NCBI GenBank assembly: GCA_947095535.1
Contig: OX352772.1
Location: 37,529,445 to 37,593,444, forward strand
Source: Poecilobothrus nobilitatus
Taxonomy: Eukaryota; Arthropoda; Insecta; Diptera; Dolichopodidae
DNA length: 64,000 nt
Reading direction: 5' to 3'
Shown: positions 12,002 to 23,068 of the stretch, piece after piece
Position numbering within the stretch: the stretch's first letter is position 1
Layout of the letters: every line of letters begins with the position of its first letter
Notes under the pieces: model-generated
What the model saw: only the letters and a program-made list of their open reading frames with translations
What the model was told of the DNA's origin: nothing
The model's database searches: none
Position numbers and translations under genes: made by a program

Positions 12002-12320
12002 GTTTAATTTGTTTTTTCCTAAGGGAGGTGGGAATCTTCCAAAGACACCAAGAATTTTCCCCTTGGTAGTGTCAGATTCTTACTGACTAAACCCACCTCC
12101 CCCTTTAGACAATATAATGGGATGAAACCCTTATCTGTGAATGCAGTATATTGGCTAGGGAGTAGGGATAGGAAAGGATAAGAAATGGATACGGAAACAT
12201 TGAATTGGGAGTGGGACTGTAAGGAAACAATGAATCCGCCTATTATTATTACTATTTTGCTAACAGTGACTATAGCCGTTACAAAAGTTACAACATGTAG
12301 TAGTATATAACACCTTACTA
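12002..12320 (-). mobile_element. LINE 3' end (3' UTR family F), copy F2
   Basis: This is the best preserved family F tail. On the minus strand it has GGGGGAGGTGGGTTTAGTC, a hairpin-prone middle (GACACTACCAAGG and CCTTGGTGTC pieces are partly complementary), then TTCCCACCTCCCTTAGG and an A-rich tail (12011 downward). Upstream, 12130-12240 is a CCTATCCC-rich stretch as often seen in LINE 3' regions. The upstream limit at 12320 is a guess. Confidence 0.5.
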
Positions 12321-13659
12321 CATGAGATAATTATTGAAGGCAATTTTTCTTTTAGTTGGATTCAAAGCTGAGCCCCCAGAATAAGAGCTCTACTAAATGG
12401 ATGACATGCTCCAGCTTCCAGCCTTCATTTTACCTTCTAACCAAAATTTATTATACAGTAGAACTGAAAGTTTTTCGATAATCCTACTTAATAATGCAAG
12501 ATAAAACATTATATTCTGTAAATGGAACATGTTATATTATAACATCTGTTATTAATAAAATTTGCCTATTTGCCTATTGCCTATTCATTTTTTATAATTT
12601 TTGTCATATAGGCCGAAAACAGAATACCTAATTAAAAACAAAAATAAATAATTAGAATAATTAAATTTTTTTTTTGAATTTATTTAAATAATTTTTATTA
12701 TTTTAATCATAAATTAAATTATTATTAAAACCAGTGGCTACCTGTTATTTTTATTTTAATTATCAACTAAAAAAAAAAAAAATTTTTTTTAATAAAAGTG
12801 ATTTTTTATGTTAATTAAAATTTTTGGGTAACTAAAAATTCCAACATTAAAATTTCATTCAGAAAATTATGTTTGGTAGTAAGTAATAAATTTGCATAAT
12901 TTTTAATTTTTTTTTCTTAATTTTTACAAACCTTCTGAATTTTTTTAACTACCAAAATTTTCTCAGTACGCAATTTTATTTGTTTATCTAGAAAAGGGTT
13001 GAAAGAGTCAAGAAAATTTATGAATATACCATGAAAATTGTGTTCTATTTTAAATAAAAAAATATAAAAAAAACATAAAAAATTTTTTTTTTTAAATAAA
13101 AAATTAAAAATATTAAAAGTTGAAAAAAAAACCATTCTTTGTCTCTTTCTACCTTTATTTATTTATTTTTTTTTTTTAATTTTTTTTCTTTATCTTTAAT
13201 AACAAGTAGCTGCTATGTTAGATCATAAAATACATTAAAAATTATATACAGAAGTTTCATAAGAACAAAAAAAAAAAAACAAAGAGTAGGTAAAACATAT
13301 ATAAACACATAATATTAATAACATGTAATTAAAAAAGAAGCGATTTTAAAATTTTGCTTTCTTTTAACTTAAAAGAAACTTCCTTTAAAGAGAAACAAAA
13401 AAAATCAATTAAATATTTTAAGTTTAATATTACATTTAGATTAAGAAGTTGATAAAAATTTTTGTTTATGCCGAAATTTAAGAGTATCATATACTCCTAT
13501 AAATAATTATATTTTTTCTTCTTTAAAAATTATTTAACTATCTGTTTAAATTCTTCAAAAATGTTTTTATTTGTTATAGTAAGTATAAGGATTGTTGAAA
13601 TCTTCGTTGTAAAATGACAAAGATTTTGTACATTTCTGTGACGTCTACATATAGATTAA
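12321..13659. other. AT-rich DNA without recognised genes
   Basis: No coding signal was recognised. Bases 12340-12450 are compositionally balanced but not identified. The rest is AT-rich with several poly(A)/poly(T) runs. The minus-strand open frame at 12917-13135 is poly(T)-derived noise. Confidence 0.5.
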
Positions 13660-13889
13660 AAACGAGGAAGAGTGCAGTAGAGTAGACTGTGTCAACTCTG
13701 GGATACCCGTATGAACGTAATATATCCTGTTTCTATAAAACTTGATCATCTTTTAAAAACATTCAGATGTTTTAGTACCGAACTACAGAGATATATTTAT
13801 GTAAATTGTGGAGTTGTATGACAGCTACCTGAATCTATTGCGCCTAGCTTCATTAAGTTCCAAGAGGTGCAAGAAGCCTGAACCGGCTG

Positions 13890-14620
13890 CTCTAGACCAA
13901 CCAAATTTTACAAAAGTTGTTGGCCTATAACTCGACATCTCTTTCCTAAATTTCAGGTTCCTAGCTTTAATAGACACTGAGTTATTCTCATTTAAACGGA
14001 TAAGTTGTATGGCAGCTACCCGAACCCGTCGCACCACCACAACCAAATTTTGCAAAAGTGGTTGCCATAAAACTTGATCATCATTTGCAAGATTTCAGAC
14101 GCCTAGCTTCATTAAGTTCCAAGAGGTGCAAGAAGCCTGAACCGGCTGCTCTAGATCAACCAAATTTTACAAAAGTTGTTGGCCTATAACTCGACACCTC
14201 TTTACTAAATTTCAAGTTCCTAGCTGCAATAGACACTGAGTTATTCTCATTATACCCGTATGAACTATGTTCAAGGGTATAATAAATTTGTTTAAACGGA
14301 TAAGTTGTATGGCAGCTACCCGAACCCGTCGCATCACCACAACCAAATTTTGCAAAAGTGGTTGCCATAAAATGTGATCATTATTTGCAAGATTTCAGAC
14401 GCCTAGCTTTATTAAGTTCGAAGAGGTGCAAGAAGCCTGAACCGGCTGCTCTAGACCAACCAAATTTTACAAAAGTTGTTGGCCTGTAACTCGACACCTT
14501 GTTGCTAAATATCAGGTTGCTAGCTTCAATAGACACTGAGTTATTCTCATTTAAACGGAGAAGTTGTATGGCAAATACCCGAACCCGCCGCACCACCACA
14601 ACCAAATTTTACAGAAGATG
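13890..14620 (+). repeat. Internal tandem satellite of element C1
   Basis: The phrase ACCAAATTTTRCAAAAG recurs at about 13900, 14043, 14160, 14343, 14460 and 14603. The spacings are 143, 117, 183, 117 and 143 bases, so two half-units of 143 and 117 bases alternate to give a 260-base higher-order unit. The one exceptional spacing (183) equals 143 plus a 40-base insertion. Half-units share AAGTTGTATGGCAGCTACC or GAACCGGCTGCTCTAGACC, TAAAACTYGAYCAYC-like and TTTCAGGTTCCTAGCTT-like phrases. Confidence 0.85.
14251..14290 (-). repeat. 40-bp solitary end hairpin inserted in the C1 satellite
   Basis: Between TTCTCAT and TTTAAACGGA, which are contiguous in the neighbouring satellite units, lie exactly 40 extra bases. 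They start with TATACCCGTATGAAC and end with AAGGGTATAATAAATTTG. This is the reverse complement of the terminal hairpin of the same element (14966-14995 plus adjoining bases). It could be a tiny abortive insertion of a second copy in the opposite direction. Confidence 0.85.
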
Positions 14621-15017
14621 TTGCCATAAAACTTGATCATCATTTGCAAAATTTCAGAAACCTAGCTTGAATAGATACTGAGTTATTTCTATATAAAGAT
14701 AGAAGTTGTATGGCAGCTACTCGAACCCGCCGACCGAAAATGTTGGATTTAAATAGCAAAACTAAGAATTTTGCAAAAGTGCCGTAAAAAAAATTTCAGC
14801 CTCCTAGCTCCTTTATTTTTTGAGTTATCGTGCGGACGGACGGACGGACGGACGGACGTACATGGCTTAATCGACTCAGAATTCGATTCTGAGCCGATCC
14901 ATACCTTTGACACTATATCTAGCTCGACTCCTTTAAGGTGTCACAAACGTAATGGCAAATTTATTATACCCTTGAACATAGTTCATACGGGTATAATAAA
15001 ATTTGTACTAAACATAA

Positions 15018-15290
15018 AAATGGACCGAATGCATAAAATTGAGTTTGAACTAAAATTTCATTTCAAGCAAATCCTACGAGTTTAAGGGTAATTTTGTTTC
15101 GAAAAATTAAAATTTGAGTTCAAGATCTGTTTTATGCATTTGGCACAATGGTTCGAATGAACACAATTGACCTTGAACTAAAATCTCCTTTTTTCAAACA
15201 AAATTACACTTGAACTCATATTATTTTTGTTTGAAAAAGTGAGATTTAAGTTCAAGATCGGTTTTGTGCAATTTGACCCAATGTCAAAGA
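15018..15290. repeat. Cluster of alternating inverted 47-bp units
   Basis: A unit beginning TTGAACTAAAATCTCC and ending ACACTTGAACTC lies at 15172-15218. Its reverse complement lies at 15077-15127, another forward unit at about 15045-15085 and another reverse unit at about 15225-15256. The flanks GCATAAAATT, TTTTATGC and TTTTGTGC extend the inverted arms. The single strand could fold into two adjacent hairpins with arms of roughly 45 bases. It is non-coding, and it starts about 20 bases after the end of element C1. Confidence 0.75.
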
Positions 15291-15436
15291 CAGGAAAATG
15301 ATTTAATTATTTTGTACTATAACTTTTGAATGTAGACCAAACAATGAAAAAAATCTATTTTTGTTTAAGGACTTTGTTTTAAAATATAATTGAAAAGGAA
15401 TTGTCGTTTTTGGGAATGTATTCATATTTTAGAAAT

Positions 15437-15598
15437 GGGGCCTCGGTGGCCTAGTGGGTAAGAGCGTGGGTTCAAATCTCACACACGTCGTACGAGTTAT
15501 TTTCCCTTACGACATTTACAGCTACGCCTGAACAGGAAAGGCTGTGTCATGTCCTGTCCACATTTATGTGTCTGAGAAATGCATTAAAAAAAAAAAAT
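15437..15598 (+). mobile_element. tRNA-derived SINE, copy S1 (internally deleted head)
   Basis: The head has an A box (TGGCCTAGTGG, about 15447) and a B box (GGTTCAAATC, about 15469), the two internal RNA polymerase III promoter parts. Relative to other copies the segment between AGAGCGTG and GGTTCAAAT is deleted. The body has a hairpin-forming CGTCGTACG...TTACGAC pair, then ACAGCTACGCCTGAACAGG and CACATTTATGTG. It ends in a poly(A) tail. Five other copies occur in this window. Confidence 0.85.
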
Positions 15599-16044
15599 TT
15601 TAGAAATATAAGAGCTGGGAAGCTTTTATATTTATATGATCTTCTATAAATATTCCTATGTTGAATATTTTTATAAGACGTCACATACTCACCAAGAACT
15701 GCTTTCAAAATTTAAAAAGAAAGACTCTTATGTTAGGTAAAATTAAATCAATTTAAAGGATTTAAATAAAGTTAATAAGTTATCGTAATATCATCAATAT
15801 ATTCATGAAGTAACAGATAGTCTATAGAAGAGACAGATAGGTTTTTTTTCTTTATCCGCAACACATCTTCTTTTTGCTATTTTCACGATATTTCGGGTGT
15901 AAAATACATATACATTTTCCTTTTTTAACAGATTTTATTGAACTTACTAGTAGTTAAAGGAATCGTGAAATCTTTTAAGATAAATTATACATAAATATAA
16001 CCAATTAAAAAATTTACCTCAATATAGTAAATATATATGGGTCT
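15599..16044. other. AT-rich DNA without recognised genes
   Basis: Nothing recognisable lies between the SINE and the 3' tail of the jockey-like LINE. Confidence 0.5.
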
Positions 16045-17505
16045 CTAAGCCTGTTTTTGTTTTTTTTTTCGTAGGTCGGTGAAGATCTTCAAAAGATACT
16101 GTAGAACCCGTGTTCTGCTACAGTATGCCGCATTGCTACCGGCTAAAACCTTTCCTATTGTGTCAACACCAATCTGTTTGATCGACTAAAGACTTTTTCT
16201 TCTTTTTATTTGTCCACGTGTACTGAAAAAATATTATAAAATATGTTTCCATCGCTCATTGTAGTAACTCTTGTAGTTTCCTTCTTTTCAGCTCACGAAT
16301 ATTGTTATCAACATCCAGTACAGCTTTCATTTTGACGTTCACATGTATCCGGAAGCACTGGTAGTATTTTACCGCAAACGTAAATTATTTATAAATACAG
16401 GAAGATTGGCTATATTTTTGAGCGTCAAATTTATATGTGTTGATTTAGTTTTGTTTAACTTGATTCACCATTTTTGCGTGCAAGTTGTTATTTTATTTAT
16501 TGTGCTTTGCAAATTATTTGTGGCGTCAGCACTACAATTTCCAACTGAGAGAATCGCAGTATCATCTGCAAATGTCGCTGTAGTAACATTATAACCTTGA
16601 GGGATATCTCTTGTGAACAATAGATATATTACAGGCCCGAGAACACTTCTCTGCGGAACACCTGCCCTTATCGCTTTTAGGTCTCATGCCGTTATCGCAG
16701 TTCCATAGCGAACTCAGAAGTATCTATTGCTTAGAAATGAGGCAATCACTTCAAAATAGTGTCTAGGTAGGTCTCTGTGAAGTTTTAACTTGAGACCTTC
16801 GTGCCATATCGAATGCCTGAGCAACATCCAAAAAGACAGCAGAGCAGACTTTTTTTCCTCAAATGTTTTTTTTATTATATCTATTATGCGATGGACCTGA
16901 TCTAGTGTTGAATGGTTATTTCTGAATCCAAATTGATGTGATGGAACTAGATTTCTTTGCTTAATAATAACATTAAGCCTTTTCAGCAATATTTTCTCAA
17001 AAATCTTTGACATTATTGGCAGTAAAGATATTGGGCGATAATATGTTACTTCTGTTAGAGGTTTGCCTTGCTTAGGTATAACAATTACTTCGCCTTTTTT
17101 CCAAATATGAGGTACATACTTTAATTTGAAGCAAGCGTTGATAATATGCTGTAATTTTAGAAAACCTGCATCTGGCAGTTCTTTTATAATATACGGAAAT
17201 ACGATCATAACCTGGACTTTTCTTGTTACTGGGGTTATTTATGCACACATCCTTCAGTTCTTTCAAGGTGACATACGGAGTTTCCTCTTCATCAATTTTT
17301 GCTATATGATCTGTATTTTCATCAACTGCACTTTTCGGGAATGGTTTGAAGAAATTTGATAGGTGTTCGGAAAAGATTCTGGCTTTGTCTTTTGGGTTTC
17401 CAATCCATTTCCCATCTTCAGTTCTCAACGGTGGGTTTTGAATCTTTGATCGTCTGAGCCGATTTGCAGCTTTGCATAATGTAGTCTGTGCTCTCAGTAA
17501 CTGTT
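16045..17505 (-). pseudogene. Jockey-like LINE, 5'-truncated, decayed reverse transcriptase with 3' UTR
   Basis: Read on the minus strand: 17480-17200 encodes the segment before the reverse transcriptase palm (TEDGKWIGNPKDKA, IFSEHLSNFFKPF, NKKSPGYDRI). After a frameshift near 17200 comes 17170-16720 with WKKGEVIVIPKQGK, YRPISLLPIMSKIFEK and HQFGFRNNHSTLDQVHR. Near 16655 is AGVPQRSVLGP (family GVPQGSVLGP) and near 16552-16574 the catalytic FADDTAIL. Below 16530 frame is kept briefly (W, stop, IKLNKTKST). It ends with a family F 3' UTR (16165-16058) and an A-rich tail. Several stops and frameshifts make it dead. The product would have been an endonuclease/reverse transcriptase for target-primed retrotransposition. 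Confidence 0.85.
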
Positions 17506-19603
17506 AATTTACTGAGAAAAATCTTAACAGACTCATATTGTTACAATGTGAAATTAAAATAAAATCTAGAGGCAATAAACTCGAAACTACTTAAATTTTG
17601 AAAATATTGCATCCAGCTTTTATATTAATTTTTAATGGCTTCATGACACATATATATTTTTACTATATTGAGATAAATTTTTTTAAAGAAGCTTCCATTG
17701 TAACAATATAATTTAGAAAAGCTGTTCAAAAAGCTGTTTTTAAAAATGTTTTTTTTGTTTTTTCATATATTTGGTTTCGATTTACTTTTTCTTAACCAGC
17801 TGACTTTTTTGTCACAATAATTAATTGAATTTGCAGAAATGTAAGTATTTGGCTTAATACAGTAGTATACTGAGTTATATAAATAGAAGGTTATAAGAAT
17901 TTAATATTTTATATCAGAAAGAAAAAAAAAGTTTTATTACTTTTAAATAGGCGTACCACAAATCTTAAAACAGTGTAAAAACTATTATTTTTTTTTTTTT
18001 CAAATTCTTTGGATGAATTAATTCTTTGGTCCTTAAAATTACAGCATATTTGCATCATTTATAAATTCTTTGTTAAGGTTCATCATTATTACCTTGTAAA
18101 GATTTCTGATAACTTCTGATCACGAAAATGACGGCGATTTGCTTTTAATTTTATTGAGAAACTTTATTTAAAAATTGCATATATCTTAGGCTAGCTAATT
18201 CTGATTTTATACGAATAGTCAGCTCAAACCTCTTAAACTACATTTTTTAACATTCTTAACAAGTTTAAAATAAAAGAAGTTTATTTTATTAAAATTTTCT
18301 TTAAGAAAAATCGAAAAATTGTTACGCTTAGTATAAGTAACTTTTTTGTTTTGGTATTAAACTTATTTCAGGAAGAAAAGAGTGTAAAAGCTTTCTTGGA
18401 AAATACAAAATAAAAAATAAAAATTCATTTATTCTCGAATGTAAAAGAAAGGTTGTACATGATAATAAGGAAATAAAAATAAAAGAAAAAAAAAAAAAGA
18501 TCAAAAACGTTCCGGATAAAAAAAACAAACTAACATAAATTATGTAATAATTTATATAAAGTTTTTAACATTCGGTGAGCCTAAAGCGCAAATGTTAAAT
18601 GTGATTTTTTTTTTTTTGCGTTCTATTTCTCTTCCTCTTATTCTGTTTTTTATAATTGTTATTTTTTTCCCTAGATTAAATTTTTGCTTAAAATTTTTTT
18701 TTTTATTTTGATTTTATTTTCTATCTCTTTAAAAAAAAAAAAATTTTCGGCAAGGCGGCTTAAGGTCAAAGAACTGCAAATATGATTCTTATGTACCAGA
18801 TTGTATGTATGCATATTTGAAATTTAATTTCATTCGTATATAATTCGCATAAAACTTAACATATACTTAACGTTTTTTTTTTTTGTTTTTTTAGTTTATT
18901 TTAAATTTAAAGAGAATTTGAAGCATATACCAAAAAAAAAAAAAACAAAATAATAAAAGAGATAGAAAATAATCAATTAAACAACAACTGTTATATTGAA
19001 CATATTAAAATTTTATTCAAAAAAAAAAAAAAACAAAATAAAATTTAAAAAGTTGGTTCGCATAGATAGATTTATGATCCAATAAATCGCCACCACATGA
19101 TTGCCAAAAATATTCAAACATAATATAACTATATTTATATTCATATATATATTATATACATACAAACGCATATACTAAATTTTAGAACGTCTAATCGAAT
19201 TTTATTTTATTCAAATAATTCACCTTATCGCTAAATTAAAATTTAAATTAATTTTATATCTGATAGATATAATATAAAATTTAGCAGATATACTGGAAAA
19301 TATGTTAATATTGAGTACCTACTAAAAAGATTTATATTAAATTGAATTTATTTTTATTTTTAGAAAAGCAGGTTTGCCGTTTGTTTTTTTTTTTTTTTTG
19401 GAATTTCTAATATAATGAATTGTAAATTAACAAAAATCGAGAAAATAAAAACTATAAATATAATTAATTCTTAGATATCTTAATGAATGCCTTAGATGTT
19501 GTCTCAAATTTAATCAGGAATGGAAAAAAAAAGTGGAATCATATTTTTGCGAATTTACTAAAAAAAAAAAACAATTTTGTATAATTTATTGTTTTTTAAT
19601 TAT
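17506..19603. other. AT-rich DNA without recognised genes
   Basis: No gene was recognised. A small GC-richer island at 18745-18795 (TTCGGCAAGGCGGCTTAAGG) follows a minus-strand TTTGCAG that could act as a splice acceptor, but the frames close quickly. The rest is AT-rich with many homopolymer runs. Confidence 0.45.
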
Positions 19604-20405
19604 TTTTAGCACATTTTTAAGAAAATTTAAAAAAAAAAAATGCCTATTAGTTTCATATTCTGTTCGTTTGGTTGGGAGTTTATAAAATTTCTACACCGTT
19701 TGAAAGAGAGCAATAAAATTTTAGACATCGCAAAAAAATTAATTTTGTGGTACAAGTTATTTCTGTTCCCTTATACGTTCCTTATCCACTACGAAGCTAC
19801 AGCTACCTAAAGTTCGACAAATAACTATAATTAAATTATTATAACACAAGTTTTATAAGGAATCAAAATTTTAGGAGTGTTTTGTGATACAACATTATTT
19901 GGACTCTTCAATAGGCTTCGTAATGTTGCATTGCCTAGACAACTCCTAGTTTAAAATTTTCGATTAATCTTATACTTATATGAAATTTTATCAATATCAT
20001 CTGCGAAGTATAAAACTAATAAAATTTTTTTTTTATACGGCATTCCTTTTTATCAGGTATATATTCAATCTGGAAATGCCAAACAATAGCTGCTTCAAAA
20101 AGTAACTTAGGAACTATATGTATATAATCCCAAATTGTTTTAAGAATATTAAAAAATGTAGTTTAAGAGATTTGAATTGATTATTGATATAGAAGTAGAA
20201 TTGACTACGTAGTCTAAAATATATGCGATTCTTAGAAAAGGTTTCTCAATAAAATTAAAAGCAAATTCCGACAATTTAAACCTTCTTGACAAAAATGAGG
20301 GAAACACATAAATTATAATATTTTTAATTTATTTTTCAATATACCCTTATGGAATATTATTTAATTTTGTAAATGTGCTTTTTTGAAATTCCGTGGTTTT
20401 TTTCA
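19604..20405 (-). mobile_element. Lineage A element, degenerate copy A4
   Basis: It starts with TTTTTAGCACATTTTTAAG, then TTATTAGTTTCATATTCTG, TTCTACACCGTTTGAAAGAG and a CTACGAAGCTACAGCTACC block. It ends near AATGTGCTTTTTTGAAATTC and GTGG. Many substitutions and some extra internal sequence show it is old. The GTCC core is almost lost (TCTGTTCGTTTGG). Confidence 0.6.
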
Positions 20406-21242
20406 CTACTTGCTTTTTGTTTTTTAATTCGGAACTAAGAATTTGTTTTTGTTTTTTGAAGCTGCGGTTATAATATTTAACATTGGATAACTTGTTTAGT
20501 GGTATGAAAGTTAGTTCTTAATTTTCAATATTTAATGCTGATTGAAAAAGAGAATGAGGAGTATTAAGAACATACCCCTAAGTAATAAAAATAAAAAATA
20601 AATAAAAAAATAATTTAAATTGACTTTTTTTGATATGTATATATTTATATACAAAAGTTCTTTTTGAGTACGGTAGATGGCTTAAGAACTTTTCCATAAA
20701 GAATATTATCGCCATCTACCGATACTTAATCTTTATATTAAAAATTATTCCTATTATTAGAACTACAAAAGTCCTTGCACAATACAATCGTTTCGTTAAT
20801 CATTAATAGTTAGAAGTTAATAGCAGAAACATAAAGGTAAAAAACACGACGCCGGGCAATTTTCTCCACAGTAATTAATATCATGTGATGTTATTGGACT
20901 TTGGAAATGTCTATTAATAGCACAATTGACATGTGGATTTTTTTTAGACATTTCAAACTATGATAGTACGACATGATATTATTACTCTTTAAGAAAAGTA
21001 AAAAGAATTATTATTATGATTACATAGATTCGTTCCAATGTTGTATTATTACATTTTCTAAAAATGGTCCAGGAGTACAATGGAATTTTCTTAAAAGGAC
21101 CATTATTAAATCTAAATGTGACCTTATTGAGCTGAAGGAATTTTCGAGTTAGTTATGAAATCGGAGTTTCCTTTTCTTTTGAAAATATTTATGTACACTT
21201 GCCTTCTTGTTCGTAAAATCAAATGATAAAAATTAGGCGGAA
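20406..21242. other. AT-rich DNA with a pair of overlapping inverted repeats
   Basis: No gene is visible. The notable structure is at 20653-20721, described separately. The rest is unassigned. Confidence 0.5.
20653..20721. repeat. Two overlapping perfect inverted repeats (mutually exclusive hairpins)
   Basis: AAAAGTTCTT (20653-20662) pairs with AAGAACTTTT (20684-20693). CGGTAGATGGC (20671-20681) pairs with GCCATCTACCG (20711-20721). The left arm of the second stem lies in the loop of the first, and the right arm of the first lies in the loop of the second. The two stems are therefore pseudoknot-like or alternative. Confidence 0.8.
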
Positions 21243-21440
21243 TTTTTTTTTTTTTTTAGTTCATTCCCCTGCCACATAAATGTGACAAGGAAATGTGAAA
21301 TTAATTACACAACTGGATATTGGTTGTAAATGTCGTAAGCGGGAAATATTCTTACGACGTATTTGGGATTCGAACCAACACTTCCTCTGTGTTTACAGCA
21401 TAGTTGATACGCTCTTATCCACTAGGCCACTGAGATTCCT
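21243..21440 (-). mobile_element. tRNA-derived SINE, copy S2
   Basis: On the minus strand it starts near 21440 with CTCAGTGGCCTAGTGG (A box). It continues through AAGAGCG, a B box GGTTCGAATCCC-like run near 21370, and the CGTCGTAAG/CTTACGAC hairpin pair. It ends in a poly(A) tail, seen as poly(T) at 21243-21257. It is the most complete copy in the window at about 198 bases. Confidence 0.85.
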
Positions 21441-22683
21441 ATTTTAAAGTTGGTTGGAAAAAAATAATCGGCCACAAGAATTTTATAAAAAACTATTGAA
21501 ATTACGTACAATAAAATATTTTGTAATTTCTATTTGCGGTGGGGATGTTATTTTGATTGCTTAATTAAGTTTTAATTTAAAACTTTTTTATTTAGTAAAG
21601 CTCTTCACAATGTACTGCTGTTAATCAAAAATCATTTTTAAATTTTAAAACATAACCAATAACTTTTAACTAATAATAACTAGAAATAACTGGTGAATGA
21701 TGGCTAGTAATAACTAGTAATAATTTGTGATAGAAAATATTTGGAATAATGTAATACAAAGTTATAAATTTATATGATAGAAATTTTTATTAGATTCTTG
21801 TGCCACTAATAAGTAAAATTATCATCTCATTCAATATTTAATAGCAGTTTAGGGGATATACCTAAACATATACGTCTTTTATGAGATTTTTTGTTTTTTA
21901 AATATAGTTTATCTTTAGTTTTAAAAATTTAAAACAAAAAATCGATGAACATTTATTTAAAAATTTTTAAGATATACATACTTAGTTTTTTTGTATCAAC
22001 TTGTTATGATTAGACGAACAGTAAGTCACCTTTTACACTTAAAGAAATTTAACATAAAATATCAATTTAAATGCCATGTGATATAGTTGACCTAGGTCTC
22101 TGACAAAATTTTAGTTATTTTATATTACCAAAATACTTGTTATAATCAATTTATTATTTAGATACCTAACCATTAAATCTTGTTTTTTGATTTAAGAAAA
22201 AAACAAAAACATAAATCCGGATCTATAGATTTAAAGTTTGTTTTTTCTTTGCTTGTAATTAATAATAAATCTATAAAAAAAAATAAAAAGAAAAATTAGC
22301 TTACTGAATAGGTAATTAGAAATCATGTTTTTTTTTTCTAAAGTTTTAAGTAAAGAAAATTATAAATACATTTCTTAAACTGGAAAATTTTAATTAAAGA
22401 TATTAAAAAGGATTAATCAATAGTCTCAGTTTAAAAAAAAAACTTCCTACAACAATATCAGTCGAAATAATTTTAATGATCTTTGATTAGATGTATTTTT
22501 AACTAAATGGATGTCGTTGGAAAAGAAAATTTATTAATTGATTAATTTATTTTCATCATAAAATCATCAGATGATGCAACAATTTTAAAAACAACAATTA
22601 ACTTTTAACTACATAGCTTTGAACTATTTGGTAATAAAATATTTTAAAAATGACAGTTTTTAATTTTATTTGTAAACTAAATG
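21441..22683. other. AT-rich DNA without recognised genes
   Basis: No coding signal was recognised. A short run of ataactagtaataac-type repeats is seen at 21664-21725. Confidence 0.5.
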
Positions 22684-23068
22684 TTTTACTTTAAGCATTT
22701 TAAAGTTGTTTGGAAGTTTTTAAGTATGGACTGTGGGGCATTGGTCTGTGTTTCGCAGTATGGATGTAGAAGTTGGTGAGGGTAGTTCTAGAGCCATATA
22801 ACTAAATGTATTTGTATACGTTTTACTTTAAGACCATTAAATTTGTTTGGGAGTTTCTCAATATGAACTGTGGGGGATTGGACTATATTTCGGAGTTTAG
22901 ATGTGGGAGTGGGTGGTATGACTTGTTTGTAAAAATTTTACTTTAAGCACTTTAAATTTGTTTGGTAGTTTCTCAGTATGGACTGTGGGGGATTGGACTT
23001 TGTTTCGGAGTATAGATGTGGGGTTGGGCGGCGGTTATCCTTGAGCCATATATGACTTATTTGTATGT
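22684..23068 (+). repeat. Three-copy tandem repeat with G-rich units
   Basis: TTTTACTTTAAG marks unit starts at 22684, 22821 and 22936, giving unit lengths of 137, 115 and about 130 bases. Each unit continues with a TTAAATTTGTTTGGNAGTTT-type phrase, TATGGACTGTGGGGGATTGG, TTTCGGAGT and GATGTGGGAGTGGG. The last parts are G-rich on the plus strand and unusual for this AT-rich region. Units 2 and 3 are more alike than either is to unit 1. No coding frame runs through the repeat. Confidence 0.85.

Larger units (their letters stand above)
13660..14996 (+). mobile_element. Lineage C DINE-1/Helentron-like element, copy C1 (full length)
   Basis: The left end reads AACGAGGAAGAGTGCAG and then GGGATACCCGTATGAAC near 13700. 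The right end has GGACGGACGGACGGACG (14834-14853), CATGGCTTAATCGACTC, an 8-bp palindrome CTCAGAAT/ATTCTGAG (14874-14892), CATACCTTTGA, TAGCTCGACTCC, and the terminal hairpin TATACCC-TTGAAC-ATA-GTTCA-CGGGTATA (14966-14995). TACCCGTATGAAC at the left is the subterminal inverted repeat of this hairpin. The middle is a tandem satellite. It is non-coding. Block order matches lineage B and, from memory, Drosophila INE-1. The short open frames inside it are not genes. Confidence 0.85.

Noticed and set aside
13825..14605. Three similar minus-strand open frames that look like a small gene family.
   Set aside because: They are translations of the tandem satellite inside element C1; the similarity reflects the DNA repeat and the frames have no start context or homologous proteins.
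14966..14995. Hairpin as a bacterial-type transcription terminator.
   Set aside because: It is the terminal hairpin of a eukaryotic rolling-circle element, repeated in other copies, and nothing else in the window is bacterial.
18740..18795. Minus-strand exon after TTTGCAG with TTCTTTGACCTTAAGCCGCC.
   Set aside because: Frames either close within a few codons or run into poly(T); without other support it is not distinguishable from a GC-richer speck.
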